Below, piece by piece: positions 16,307-24,152 of a stretch of DNA of 34,015 nucleotides; the first letter of the stretch is position 1; every line of letters begins with the position of its first letter. The DNA lies in the NCBI GenBank assembly GCA_947447625.1, contig CANFKS010000042.1, forward strand, positions 1 through 34,015, read 5' to 3'. The position numbers were made by a program, and so were the translations under genes. Source of the DNA: Rhodospirillales bacterium. Lineage in GTDB: Bacteria > Pseudomonadota > Alphaproteobacteria > Acetobacterales > Acetobacteraceae. Under the pieces are notes generated by a model. That model had not been told where the DNA came from and ran no database searches. It saw only the letters and a program-made list of their open reading frames with translations.

Positions 16307-17335
16307 ATGCAGGGTTTGACCGACATCCTCGCCAGCAAGCGCTTTGTTGCCGCTGCCATGGCACGCATCGCCGAGGCGACGTCGGCGACACTCGATGCTG
16401 CGCTCGCCGCCGCCTATCATCCCGACGCCGCCTGGCGCGGTTCGCACCCGCTGAACGAGATGACTGGCATCGCGGCCATCGCGGAGCAGGTCTGGCGCCC
16501 TCTGCTCGCGGCCTTCCCGGACCTTGAGCGGCGTGACACGATCCTGATCGGCGGCAGCTACAACGGCGGCGAACTGGTCGGCGCTGTCGGCCATTATTGC
16601 GGCACGTTCCGGCGAGACTGGCTGACCATTCCCGCCACGGGGCGGCCGATTGCCATTCGCTATGGCGAAATCCATCGCCTCGAAGGTGGCAAGATCGTCC
16701 AGAGCACCGTGCTGATCGACGTGCTCGACGTCATCCGCCAGGCCGGCTTCTGGCCGATTGGGCCGAGCCTTGGCACCGAGATGCAATGGCCCTGCCCGAT
16801 CACCGCCGACGGGGTGGTGCTGATCGCGCAGGACCCAGCGCTCTCGGCGGTGAACTTCACGCAGATGCGCCGGATGCAGGCGGCGCTGGGGGACCACGGG
16901 GACTGGCGAACGATGGGGCGCGATGCGTTTCTCGTACCGTCGCAAGTTGCCGACTGGCATCCACGGATGATGTGGTACGGCCCTTGCGGTATCGGCACGA
17001 CGCGGGGAATGCAGGGGTTTGTGGACTATCATCGGCTGCCATGGCGCACCGCTTTCCACAACACCGTCGGCAGCCAGCACTATGTCCGTCTCGCCGACGG
17101 CGCCTACACGGCCACAGGCGGCTGGCCGAGCGTGACGGCAGATCATCTCGGGCCAGGCTTCCTCGGCATCGGGCCAACCGGGCGTAAGATTTCGATGCGG
17201 GTGATGGATTTCTATTTGCATCACGAAGGGCTCATCCGGGAGAACTGGGTGCCGATCGATATTATCGACATGTTGCGCCAGATGGATGTCGACGTGTTTG
17301 CCCGCATGCAAAGCCTGTTTCGGCGGGGCCGCTGA
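16307..17335 (+). CDS. Tandem NTF2/SnoaL-like protein (copy 2)
   Basis: Soluble protein (342 aa) with two NTF2/SnoaL-like domains. Domain 1 holds AAAYHPDAAWRGSHPLNEMTG, the Q-W-x-P-L-x-A-x-F-P-D stretch common in SnoaL cyclases, and GEIHRLEGGKIVQSTVLID. Domain 2 includes PCGIGTTRGMQGFVDYH and ends with LIRENWVPIDIIDMLRQMDV. The ending matches the W-x-x-x-D-x-x-x-x-x-x-Q pattern of the other two copies, although the overall sequence is more distant. Start ATG 16307 has a strong GGAG site; a TTG at 16241 would add a Cys-rich leader and is unlikely. It is transcribed divergently from the importer operon and converges with the LacI-type gene after a 2-bp gap. Confidence 0.85.
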   Translation: MQGLTDILASKRFVAAAMARIAEATSATLDAALAAAYHPDAAWRGSHPLNEMTGIAAIAEQVWRPLLAAFPDLERRDTILIGGSYNGGELVGAVGHYCGTFRRDWLTIPATGRPIAIRYGEIHRLEGGKIVQSTVLIDVLDVIRQAGFWPIGPSLGTEMQWPCPITADGVVLIAQDPALSAVNFTQMRRMQAALGDHGDWRTMGRDAFLVPSQVADWHPRMMWYGPCGIGTTRGMQGFVDYHRLPWRTAFHNTVGSQHYVRLADGAYTATGGWPSVTADHLGPGFLGIGPTGRKISMRVMDFYLHHEGLIRENWVPIDIIDMLRQMDVDVFARMQSLFRRGR

Positions 17336-17337
17336 GC

Positions 17338-18339
17338 CTATCCGGTGCGCGCCGAACCGCGTACCACAAGACGGCAGGGCAGCACGGCGGCGCGTTTGCA
17401 GACCACGCGGTTTTCGACCTGCTCAAGCAGGATCGACACGGTCGCGTCCACCATGTCGGCAGCGGGTTGCGCGACGGTGGTAAGGGCGTAGCCGGCCCAA
17501 CTGGCCTCGGGCACGTCGTCGTAACCGACGATCGATATGTCCTCGGGAATGCGCAGACCGAAAGCGCCGCGCAGGATGTCCATCACGGCGAAGGCCATGT
17601 GATCGTTGGCAACGAAGATCGCATCGGGCTTGGCCGTATCGGTAAAGAGTTGCCGGATTGCATCGCCCGCGCCGTCGAAGCGGTAGCCGCCGACGGCGCG
17701 GGCGAAGATTGTTACGCCGCATTCGGTGAGGCCTTTGTAGAAGCCGGCCTCGCGGTCGTGGCTGGTCGAGGAGTCTTCCTGGCCGGCGATGAAGGCAATC
17801 CGCTGGTGGCCGCCGGCGACGAGAAAATGGGCGACTTGCCGCCCCCCTTCGATGTTGTCGGAGGTGACGCTGCTGGCTGGCAGCGATGGCACGTAGCGGT
17901 TAAACAGGACGACAGGCGTGCCGGTGCGAGCGCATTCGCGTGCCAGGCTGGACGACAGGGTGGCTGACGCCATCACGATGCCCTCCACTTGATACTGCAA
18001 CATCTTCTGCACGACGGAGTCCTGGTTGCCCGGGTCCGTCATGAACAGCAGCACGTGGTAGTCGCGCGCCTGCAATGCGCGGGAGAGCTGTTCGAGGACC
18101 AGCGGGTAGAAATGATTATCGAGATAGGCGACCAGTAGGGCGATCAGCCGGGACCGGCCGCTGATCATGGCGCGTGCAAGCGCGTTCGGCCGGTACCCCA
18201 GCTGCGAGGCGGCGGCGAGCACGCGGGTGCGCATGTCATCCGACACGCTGCTCGTTGGCGAAAACGTCCGGCTCACCGCCGATTGCGAAACCTTCGCCAG
18301 CCTTGCTACATCGGCCGACGTTGCTGCGATTCGGTTCAT
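17338..18339 (-). CDS. LacI-family transcriptional regulator
   Basis: Repressor (333 aa) with an N-terminal LacI helix-turn-helix: SADVARLAKVSQSAVSRTFS (8-27), followed by the hinge YRPNALARAM (49-58). The C-terminal part is the periplasmic-binding-protein-like effector domain, including VEGIVMASATL, IAFIAGQEDSSTS, PDAIFVANDHMAFAVMDILR and ISIVGYDDVPEASW. It probably represses the adjacent importer operon and NTF2-like genes and is released by a sugar-like inducer. ATG 18339 has only a weak AAAGTG site. It lies 51 bp after the third NTF2-like gene on the same strand, so the two may be co-transcribed. Confidence 0.95.
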   Translation of the reverse strand: MNRIAATSADVARLAKVSQSAVSRTFSPTSSVSDDMRTRVLAAASQLGYRPNALARAMISGRSRLIALLVAYLDNHFYPLVLEQLSRALQARDYHVLLFMTDPGNQDSVVQKMLQYQVEGIVMASATLSSSLARECARTGTPVVLFNRYVPSLPASSVTSDNIEGGRQVAHFLVAGGHQRIAFIAGQEDSSTSHDREAGFYKGLTECGVTIFARAVGGYRFDGAGDAIRQLFTDTAKPDAIFVANDHMAFAVMDILRGAFGLRIPEDISIVGYDDVPEASWAGYALTTVAQPAADMVDATVSILLEQVENRVVCKRAAVLPCRLVVRGSARTG

Positions 18340-18401
18340 ATCACTTTACGGGCAAAAGTTTTTTGCTTTTTTTGTAAAATGACGAGCTCTTTATAAGCTC
18401 G
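18340..18401 (-). promoter_or_regulatory. LacI-gene leader with hairpin and A/T-rich tract
   Basis: CGAGCT (18383-18388) and AGCTCG (18396-18401) form a 6-bp stem overlapping the stop codon of the NTF2-like gene at 18391. On the minus strand an A-rich tract of about 25 nt follows before the LacI-type ATG. An A-rich tail does not make a rho-independent terminator. It may instead be an A/T-rich promoter or translation enhancer for the repressor gene. Confidence 0.35.
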
Positions 18402-19542
18402 CCGATGCACGCATTGCACCGAGCTTGATCTGGGTCAGCATGGCCATTTCGTCGAAAACGTCCCACTGCTCGACAATGCGATTGTTGACTATGTGGTAGT
18501 GCGAAATACCGAGAAGAAAGATGCGGTGCCCAGTCGGCGGGCCCATCATGGCGTGGCCGAGATGATGGCCTTCGATGATCCAGCGAACTGCAATTTTCTC
18601 GCCACCCTCCTCGGACGCGACCGAACAGATGTGCTGGGGTATGTAGGCGCAGTCGGGCATGGTCGCGATCAGTTGCAGTGTGCGGTTGAGCACGGCGGCC
18701 CGGCCGTAGAGGTTGCGCAGGTTGCTGCCGTGATAGAGGACGTTGGCCGCGTAGCGCCGGTCGATCTCGCCGAGCATGCGGTGGTTGAAGAGGGCGTGCA
18801 GCCAGCGGAGCAGGTCGGCTTCATGATCGGTGTGGGCGATCGAGAGGTCGGCCGCTTCCTCCGGTGGATATTGGCCGATCAGGCGGCGGTTCTCGCCGAA
18901 GTCGAGGAGGCTCTGACCGCGGTCATGCATCTCGCGGGCAGTGGCGTCGGCGATCGGATTAGGATCGAGGCCGAGCTGGCGGATCAAGCCCATGCCGTCG
19001 GAGACAATCCATTCGCGGTAGATGCGATTTTCAAAAATCATGCAGTCGGCAATGGTGCGGGTGTTGAAGCTGCGGCCGGTGGGTCTGCCGTAGGCGCTGT
19101 CCTGCGTGTGGCGACCGGCGCCGGTTACGAGGTGGGAGGTATAGAAGCCATCGACGTCGTTGCCGCGCCAGATGACTTGCGTCGCCATGCCGCGCCGTTC
19201 GGGAAAAGCGGCGAGCCGGTCGATGGTGTCGCGGACGATTTCTTCGCGACTGTGCACCGATTTGAGGTTGTAGTATACGTCGGAGTTGTGGGTGTAGTGG
19301 CTGTAGATCAGACCGATATCGCGCTCGTCCCATATGCGATGGGTGCAGCGGACGATGTAGTCGACGATGTCCGTATAGCAAGCATCGAAGCCGCGCAGGC
19401 TTTGAACTCGTGGGCGGTCGGTGGGGGCGAGATCGGTGAAGTCGCGGCGTTCCACCTGCAGCACAGATTGGGATTCGCTATGGATTAGAGAGGCCCTAAG
19501 AAGGGGTGGGGTGATTTTCGCGGCGCTGTCATCGTCGGACAT
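18391..19542 (-). CDS. Tandem NTF2/SnoaL-like protein (copy 3)
   Basis: Soluble protein (383 aa) with two NTF2/SnoaL-like domains after an N-terminal tail of about 50 residues. Domain 1 carries HTQDSAYGRPTG (145-156), TIADC (163-167) and EWIVSD (177-182), aligning motif by motif with copy 1 (HTRDGAYGKATG, IIADC, EWLIRD). Domain 2 ends with IVEQWDVFDEMAMLTQIKL. Start ATG 19542 follows a GAAGGAA ribosome-binding site; the open frame to 19614 adds an unlikely leader. It lies upstream of the LacI-type gene on the same strand. Function unknown: a paralogue of copy 1 with a different or sequential substrate, or a hetero-oligomer partner. Confidence 0.83.
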   Translation of the reverse strand: MSDDDSAAKITPPLLRASLIHSESQSVLQVERRDFTDLAPTDRPRVQSLRGFDACYTDIVDYIVRCTHRIWDERDIGLIYSHYTHNSDVYYNLKSVHSREEIVRDTIDRLAAFPERRGMATQVIWRGNDVDGFYTSHLVTGAGRHTQDSAYGRPTGRSFNTRTIADCMIFENRIYREWIVSDGMGLIRQLGLDPNPIADATAREMHDRGQSLLDFGENRRLIGQYPPEEAADLSIAHTDHEADLLRWLHALFNHRMLGEIDRRYAANVLYHGSNLRNLYGRAAVLNRTLQLIATMPDCAYIPQHICSVASEEGGEKIAVRWIIEGHHLGHAMMGPPTGHRIFLLGISHYHIVNNRIVEQWDVFDEMAMLTQIKLGAMRASASL

Positions 19543-20339
19543 GGTGGTTCCTTCATTCACGCGTCGGCAAACTATCATTTTCCCGCCGATCAGGCCAAAT
19601 TCTCCACCTGCCAAAAGAACCAGGCAATATCACCATCGAGGAATGCCGCGATAACACAACCCGCCATGCGCTCGAACTGGAGGGTGCTGCTCGGCGCCAG
19701 GAAAGGGAGCCCAGGAAATCTCGACAGTCAAATGAGTGGCGCGCGCGTCCATGATTAAGCAAGCTTGCTGATGAAGAGGATCGACGAACATCACACTGTC
19801 TCGCCGCAATCACACGCCAGCCCTCAAGGCGCAAGTTGCCCTATCGACCGTCAGGGGCCGCAAGCTGCAGCGCCAGTTCGCCCTCCGTTCCCAGACCGAC
19901 ACCACCACCCTTCTGCGCATCCGCTCTCTGGCGGTGTCGTGGGGGTTGGAAAGCGCAGGAGTCCTGCGGTTTTGCACGGACAGCCTGAGGCTCTGAGATC
20001 GCAACGAACGCCGAAATCTCTCTCCGGAGGGCCGATTCTCTCCGCAGCCTGGGACGAGGGGTGTTTTAGTCTCAGGCCGTACTGCCTTGAAATATATCGA
20101 ATTATCGGTGCAATATCGCACCGTAAAGTGCAGTCCCGTTTGGGTGGGTTGGGGAATCGGGAGCGAATCTTTGGTCCCAGGTCGAGAGGTGATCGGGGAG
20201 CGTCAGGCCGAAGACCGTGCTCCACGTCCAGATCCAGGGCAGGATTCGCCTGCTTGTGCGAAACGGCGACTACGGGCATTCGGTTGGTGGGCTGTTCCAC
20301 ATATGCCCCGCGCTCTCATCCGGATTGACGGATCTTCTC
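19543..20339. other. Gene-poor junction between two catabolic blocks
   Basis: No frame here has a convincing product: the open frames lack domain patterns and plausible ribosome-binding sites. Visible structure is a perfect 12-bp palindrome AGCAAGCTTGCT (19758-19769) and a 6-bp stem-loop, CGGTGC (20106-20111) with GCACCG (20118-20123). It lies directly downstream of the decayed aldo/keto reductase and so looks like a deletion or rearrangement scar rather than a normal intergenic region. Confidence 0.5.
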
Positions 20340-20741
20340 ACGAAAATTGTCGCGCCATACCCATGCTCGGCGCGCTCTGGTCGAGGCTGGCCGTGAGCTA
20401 TTTGCGCGCACCGAAATTGCCGGAGGGGCCGGGCCACATGTCATATCCGTTTTGGTCGCGACGATGAGTTCGTCGCAGCGGGCGGCGACGATAGTGGCCA
20501 GCACGCGGCAGAACATGTCTTCGGCCAATCCCGGGGGCGGACAGTCGTTGATGGCCAGGTCAAAATGAGTCACCCCGCGATCGAATGCACGACGGATGAT
20601 GGCGCGGCCGGTTTCGTAGGCAGCCGCTCCCCCGAAATTCTGCCACAGATCGAGCGAGATCGACGGCAGCACGATGCCGCTGGCGCCGCAGCGGCGAAAC
20701 GGGGGCGCCGTCGCAGCGCGCGGGCGAACAGAACGAGGGCA
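20340..20741 (-). pseudogene. Decayed aldo/keto reductase (YghZ-like), frameshifted and truncated
   Basis: Three frames together spell the N-terminal third of a YghZ/Kv-beta-type aldo/keto reductase. A GTG start near 20741 reads PARCDGAP; after a frameshift near 20700 the reading continues RRCGASGIVLPSISLDLWQN and ETGRAIIRRAFDRGVTHFDL. A second shift near 20450 gives GYDMWPGPSGNFGARK, then an in-frame stop, then LTASLDQS. The rest of the barrel, about 200 residues, is missing. It lies about 15 bp after the DppC-like stop and so was the next gene of that operon. The frames I joined by eye; the exact sites of the indels need alignment. Confidence 0.8.
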
Positions 20742-20756
20742 CCGGGCAGTCTCCGG

Positions 20757-21563
20757 TTATTCGCGGTAGTCGGGGTCGATTGCATCGCGCAGGGCGTCGC
20801 CGACAATGTTGAATGCAAGCACGCACAAGGTCAGCGTCAGCCCGGTGGTGACGATCGGCCAGGGTGAGCCGAGGATGTTGGTCAGCCCGTCGCGGATGAT
20901 GTTGCCCCAGGAGGGTTGTGGCGGTTGCACGCCGAGGCCGATGAAGGAGAGCGTGGCCTCGATGCGGATGGCGGTGGCGATCCACAGCGTGCCGACCACG
21001 ATCATCGGACCCGCGATATTGGGCAGGACATGGCGAATGACGATGCGGATCGGCCGCTGGCCAGAGGCGAAGGCCGCCTCGACATAGAGTTGTTCGCGCA
21101 CCGAGAGGGTGGCGGCACGGGCGACGCGGATGAAGCGGGGCAGGAACGCGAAGGCTACGGCGGCGATGAGGTTGCCGAAGCCGGGGCCGAGGGCAGCGGC
21201 AAATAGGATGCCGAGGAGCAGCGAGGGGAAGGCCATCAACAGATCCGCCACGCGCCCGGCGATACGGTCGAACCAGCCGCCGTAGAACCCGGCGATGGCG
21301 CCGACCACGGTGCCGATGAGGCCGGATATCAGCGGGGCGGCGAGGCCGAGCAGGAGGGACCAGCGGGTGCCGAGCAGGACGCGGGCAAAGACATCCCGCC
21401 CGTAGCGGTCGGTGCCGAACCAGTGTTCGGCCGAGGGCGGCTTGAGGCGGATGATGAAGCTTTGCGTCAGCGGGTCCTGCGGCAACATCCACGGGGCGAA
21501 CAGCGCAACCGCGATGAACATCGCGCAGATCGCCATGAAGAAACGGGTGACGGGATGGCGCAT
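20757..21563 (-). CDS. DppC/OppC-like ABC transporter permease (second system)
   Basis: Inner-membrane permease (268 aa). TM1 lies near residues 8-27, then HWFGTDRYGRDVFARVLLGT (about 47-66), an OppC hallmark, then the coupling loop EAAFASGQRPIRIVIRHVLP, and a DALRDAIDPDYRE C-terminus. Start ATG 21563 is overlapped by the TGA of a five-codon minicistron, part of a 17-bp triplication at 21561-21611. It is the last intact gene of the minus-strand operon starting at 26988; the expected ATPase genes do not follow. Confidence 0.94.
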   Translation of the reverse strand: MRHPVTRFFMAICAMFIAVALFAPWMLPQDPLTQSFIIRLKPPSAEHWFGTDRYGRDVFARVLLGTRWSLLLGLAAPLISGLIGTVVGAIAGFYGGWFDRIAGRVADLLMAFPSLLLGILFAAALGPGFGNLIAAVAFAFLPRFIRVARAATLSVREQLYVEAAFASGQRPIRIVIRHVLPNIAGPMIVVGTLWIATAIRIEATLSFIGLGVQPPQPSWGNIIRDGLTNILGSPWPIVTTGLTLTLCVLAFNIVGDALRDAIDPDYRE

Positions 21564-21611
21564 CAGCCAGGGCTCTCCATCAGCCGGGGCTCTGCATCAG
21601 CCGGGGCCCTG
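21561..21611 (-). repeat. 17-bp triplication creating two TGATG-linked minicistrons
   Basis: Three tandem 17-bp units (21561-21577, 21578-21594, 21595-21611; consensus CATCAGCCRGGGCYCTS) span the DppB/DppC gene junction. On the minus strand each unit contains a TGATG stop/start overlap. The DppB-like gene ends at TGA 21599-21597. An ATG there starts MQSPG-stop (21597-21580), a second starts MESPG-stop (21580-21563), and the last TGATG starts the DppC-like gene. Ribosomes could pass along four coupled frames. It was probably produced by slippage of an original TGATG junction. Confidence 0.9.
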
Positions 21612-22535
21612 GATGCGCGGGTCGATGGCGGCGTACATCAGGTCCATGGTGAGGTTCACAGCGACCACGAAGAAGGCGAACACCACCAGCCCGGCCTGTA
21701 CTACGGGGTAGTCCCGCGCCAGGATGCCGCTGACCAGCATGGTGCCGAGGCCCGGCCGGGCGAACACCAGTTCGATCGAGATCGAGCCGGACAGCATGGT
21801 GAGGATGTAGAGGCCAAAGCCGGTCACCACCGGGATCAGCGCGTTGCGCAGGGCGCTGTGCCAGACCACCTGGCGTTCGGGGATGCCGGCGGCGCGGGCG
21901 GTGCGGATGTAGTCGCGCTTGAGCACTTCGAGCAGCGAGGACCGGGCGAGGCGGGCGGTGAAGGCGGCCATCACCAGGCCGAGGGTGATGGCCGGCAGCA
22001 CCAGGTGATGCAGCCGGTCGAGCGGGGCGCCGCCGCCGCCCATGATAGGGAAAAGGTCGAGTCGCAGCGCGAATACGATCAGCAAGAGGGCGCCGAGGTA
22101 GAATTCGGGCATGCACAACCCGATCAGCGACACGGCACGGGCGGCATAGTCGGCTGCACGTCCGCGCTGCGTCGCCGCGATCACGCCGGCGGGAATGCCG
22201 ATGGCTGCCCCCACCAGCATGGCCGCGGTCGCCAGTTCGATGGTGAACGGCAGTGCGGCTGCGAGCAGTCCACCGATCGGTTCGTCGGTGCGGAAGGATC
22301 GGCCGAAATCGAGCCGCGCCATGTCCCACAGGAAGTGGCCGTACTGCAGCACAAGCGGGTCGTCTAGCCCCATGAGGGCACGGAAGGCGGCGAGTTGGTC
22401 GGACGTCGCCTGATCCCCCAGCGCCGCCATAGCCGGGTCGCCGGGCAGGACCCGCATGGCGAAAAAGACCAGCGTCAGCACCAGCCATATGGTCAAGCCG
22501 GCATCGATCGCGCGGCTGGCGACATAGCGTTGCAT
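21597..22535 (-). CDS. DppB/OppB-like ABC transporter permease (second system)
   Basis: Inner-membrane permease (312 aa): TM1 at about residues 10-28 followed by the VLPGDPAMAALG motif, a central TM bundle, loop DYIRTARAAGIPERQVVWH, and C-terminal MYAAIDPRIQGPG. ATG 22535 shares its A with the TGA of the binding-protein gene (TGATG), so the two are translationally coupled. The open frame to 22631 is a shadow extension into that gene. Together with the DppC-like protein it forms the membrane pore of an importer whose ATPases are not encoded nearby. Confidence 0.94.
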   Translation of the reverse strand: MQRYVASRAIDAGLTIWLVLTLVFFAMRVLPGDPAMAALGDQATSDQLAAFRALMGLDDPLVLQYGHFLWDMARLDFGRSFRTDEPIGGLLAAALPFTIELATAAMLVGAAIGIPAGVIAATQRGRAADYAARAVSLIGLCMPEFYLGALLLIVFALRLDLFPIMGGGGAPLDRLHHLVLPAITLGLVMAAFTARLARSSLLEVLKRDYIRTARAAGIPERQVVWHSALRNALIPVVTGFGLYILTMLSGSISIELVFARPGLGTMLVSGILARDYPVVQAGLVVFAFFVVAVNLTMDLMYAAIDPRIQGPG

Positions 22536-24130
22536 CAGGCGACGAAGCGGGCGCGAGCCAAGGTGAAGTAGGCGTAGCTCGCGTTGATCTTGTAGCCGAG
22601 ATCCAGCCGCGGGTTGCGCGCAAACACCCAATGCAGCGAGAGGGCGTTGAAGGCCGGCATGTCGCGCAGGATCTTTACCTCGGCCTCCCGCGTGAGGGCC
22701 TGTCGGCGCTCAAGGTCGGGCTCGTCGAGGATGCGGGCCAGCACGTCGTCGATCCCCGGCATCGCCGCGCCGTAATGGCTGTAGTTGCGCCCGCCCTTGC
22801 CGTCCTTGCGCACTTCGTTGGCGCTGGAGAAATAGGTTTGCAGCAGCGATGTCCCGACGGGTGCTGTGGTCTCGGAGTTCATCCCGAAGATATTCTGATC
22901 GCGCAGATTGTCGGTATGGTAGGCGGTATGATCGACGGTGCGGAGCTGCATGTCGATCCCGACGGTCCGCAACATCTCCTGGATCATGATCATCACGGCC
23001 TGGTAATCCTCGCGCTGCGAGATATAGGTCTCGAAACTGAGCCCCTTGGGGAAGCCGGCCTCGGCCAGAAGCTGCTTCGCCTTCGTGGGATTATAGTCGT
23101 ATTGCAGGTCATCCGGCACTTGCCCCTGCTGAAAGGCGCCGGGATATTCGGGCGGATTGATCGCCCAGATATCGCCGTAGAGTTCACCGTAGGCCTGCTG
23201 GAACACCCTGCGGTCGATGGCAAAGCGAATGGCCCTGCGGACGCGGATGTCATCGAAGGGTTTACGCGTCAGGTTGAAGGCGATGATGTTCTGGCTGCCC
23301 GGACGGGTGAAATCGAACGCCGCCTTGGGCGCCTGGCCGCGGACCTCATCGAGCCAGCCGGGCAGGCGGATGCCCTCGATGATGTCGAGCTGGCCCTTGA
23401 GGAAGCCGAGGGTGCGGGCGGTCGAGTCGGGGACGTAGCGGAATTCGATGCCGGCAACCTTGGGCTTCAGGCCGTGGTAGTCGGCGAATGGCTTGAGCAC
23501 CACGCCGCGCTCATTGTCATAGCTCTCGTATTCGAACGGGCCGCTGCCAATGGGGGTGCGCCGGAAACCCTGGCCGAGCTTCTCGACCGCTTTGCGGCTG
23601 ACCACCAAGGCGCCGCGGGCGATCAGGCTGGTGGCGTGGAACGTCGGGTCGGGCCGCTTGAGCAAAATTCGCAGGCGGTACTTATCGAGCACCGCGATCT
23701 CGTCGACACCTTGGTAGAATACCCGGTATTGCGAGCCGCCAGTGGGATCGCGCAGGCGTTCGAGGGTAAACTTGGCGTCATCCGCCGTCACCTCGCCGTA
23801 GCCCTTGTGGAACATCATGCCCTCGCGGAGCTTGAGCGTGATGGTGCGGCTGTCCTTGCTCATCTCCCAGGCTTCAGCCGCCTCGCCGACGAGGCCCTTG
23901 GGATCGAGGTCGAACGTCCCATAGGGCGGATCGGTGAAGGCATCGAAAATCTGCCGGGTGACATCATTGTCCGCACCCTGGACCCCGATGGCCGGATCGA
24001 GGGAGGCCGGCTTCTCCACCGAGAGACCGAAGCGGATGGTGTTGTCCGATACCCCGGCGAAGGCTGGAGCGGCCGACAATGCCGCCCCGGCAAGCCCGGC
24101 GCGGAGCATGTCGCGACGTGTGCTGGTCAT
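22535..24130 (-). CDS. Family-5 extracellular solute-binding protein (second system)
   Basis: Periplasmic binding protein (531 aa). The N-terminus TRRDMLRAGLAGAALSAAPA (residues 4-23) has a twin-arginine pattern, so export may be by Tat. Family features: LKLREGMMFHKGYGEVTADD and RRTPIGSGPFEYESYDNERG. The C-terminal half contains NPTKAKQLLAEAGFPKG and IQEMLRTVGIDMQLRTVDH. Start ATG 24130 has an AGAAGGGAAG ribosome-binding site; earlier in-frame starts lie in the dehydratase gene. It follows that gene by 22 bp. Neighbours imply a sugar-acid or lactone-like ligand, but family-5 proteins bind very diverse molecules. Confidence 0.93.
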   Translation of the reverse strand: MTSTRRDMLRAGLAGAALSAAPAFAGVSDNTIRFGLSVEKPASLDPAIGVQGADNDVTRQIFDAFTDPPYGTFDLDPKGLVGEAAEAWEMSKDSRTITLKLREGMMFHKGYGEVTADDAKFTLERLRDPTGGSQYRVFYQGVDEIAVLDKYRLRILLKRPDPTFHATSLIARGALVVSRKAVEKLGQGFRRTPIGSGPFEYESYDNERGVVLKPFADYHGLKPKVAGIEFRYVPDSTARTLGFLKGQLDIIEGIRLPGWLDEVRGQAPKAAFDFTRPGSQNIIAFNLTRKPFDDIRVRRAIRFAIDRRVFQQAYGELYGDIWAINPPEYPGAFQQGQVPDDLQYDYNPTKAKQLLAEAGFPKGLSFETYISQREDYQAVMIMIQEMLRTVGIDMQLRTVDHTAYHTDNLRDQNIFGMNSETTAPVGTSLLQTYFSSANEVRKDGKGGRNYSHYGAAMPGIDDVLARILDEPDLERRQALTREAEVKILRDMPAFNALSLHWVFARNPRLDLGYKINASYAYFTLARARFVA

Positions 24131-24152
24131 GGTGACTTCCCTTCTCGCCGGT

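Noticed and set aside
15092-17311. A single 739-codon minus-strand frame apparently fusing an unknown 385-aa domain to the sugar ATPase
   Set aside because: The extra part is antisense to the well-initiated plus-strand NTF2-like gene at 16307-17335 and has no domain pattern. ATG 16156 gives a normal ATPase.
18383-18401. Hairpin at the NTF2-like stop codon as a rho-independent terminator
   Set aside because: On the coding strand the hairpin is followed by an A-rich, not T-rich, tract, so it is unlikely to terminate transcription.
19765-20328. Plus-strand 187-codon frame and overlapping minus frames in the gene-poor junction
   Set aside because: No domain pattern, no plausible ribosome-binding site and atypical composition; recorded as unassigned sequence.
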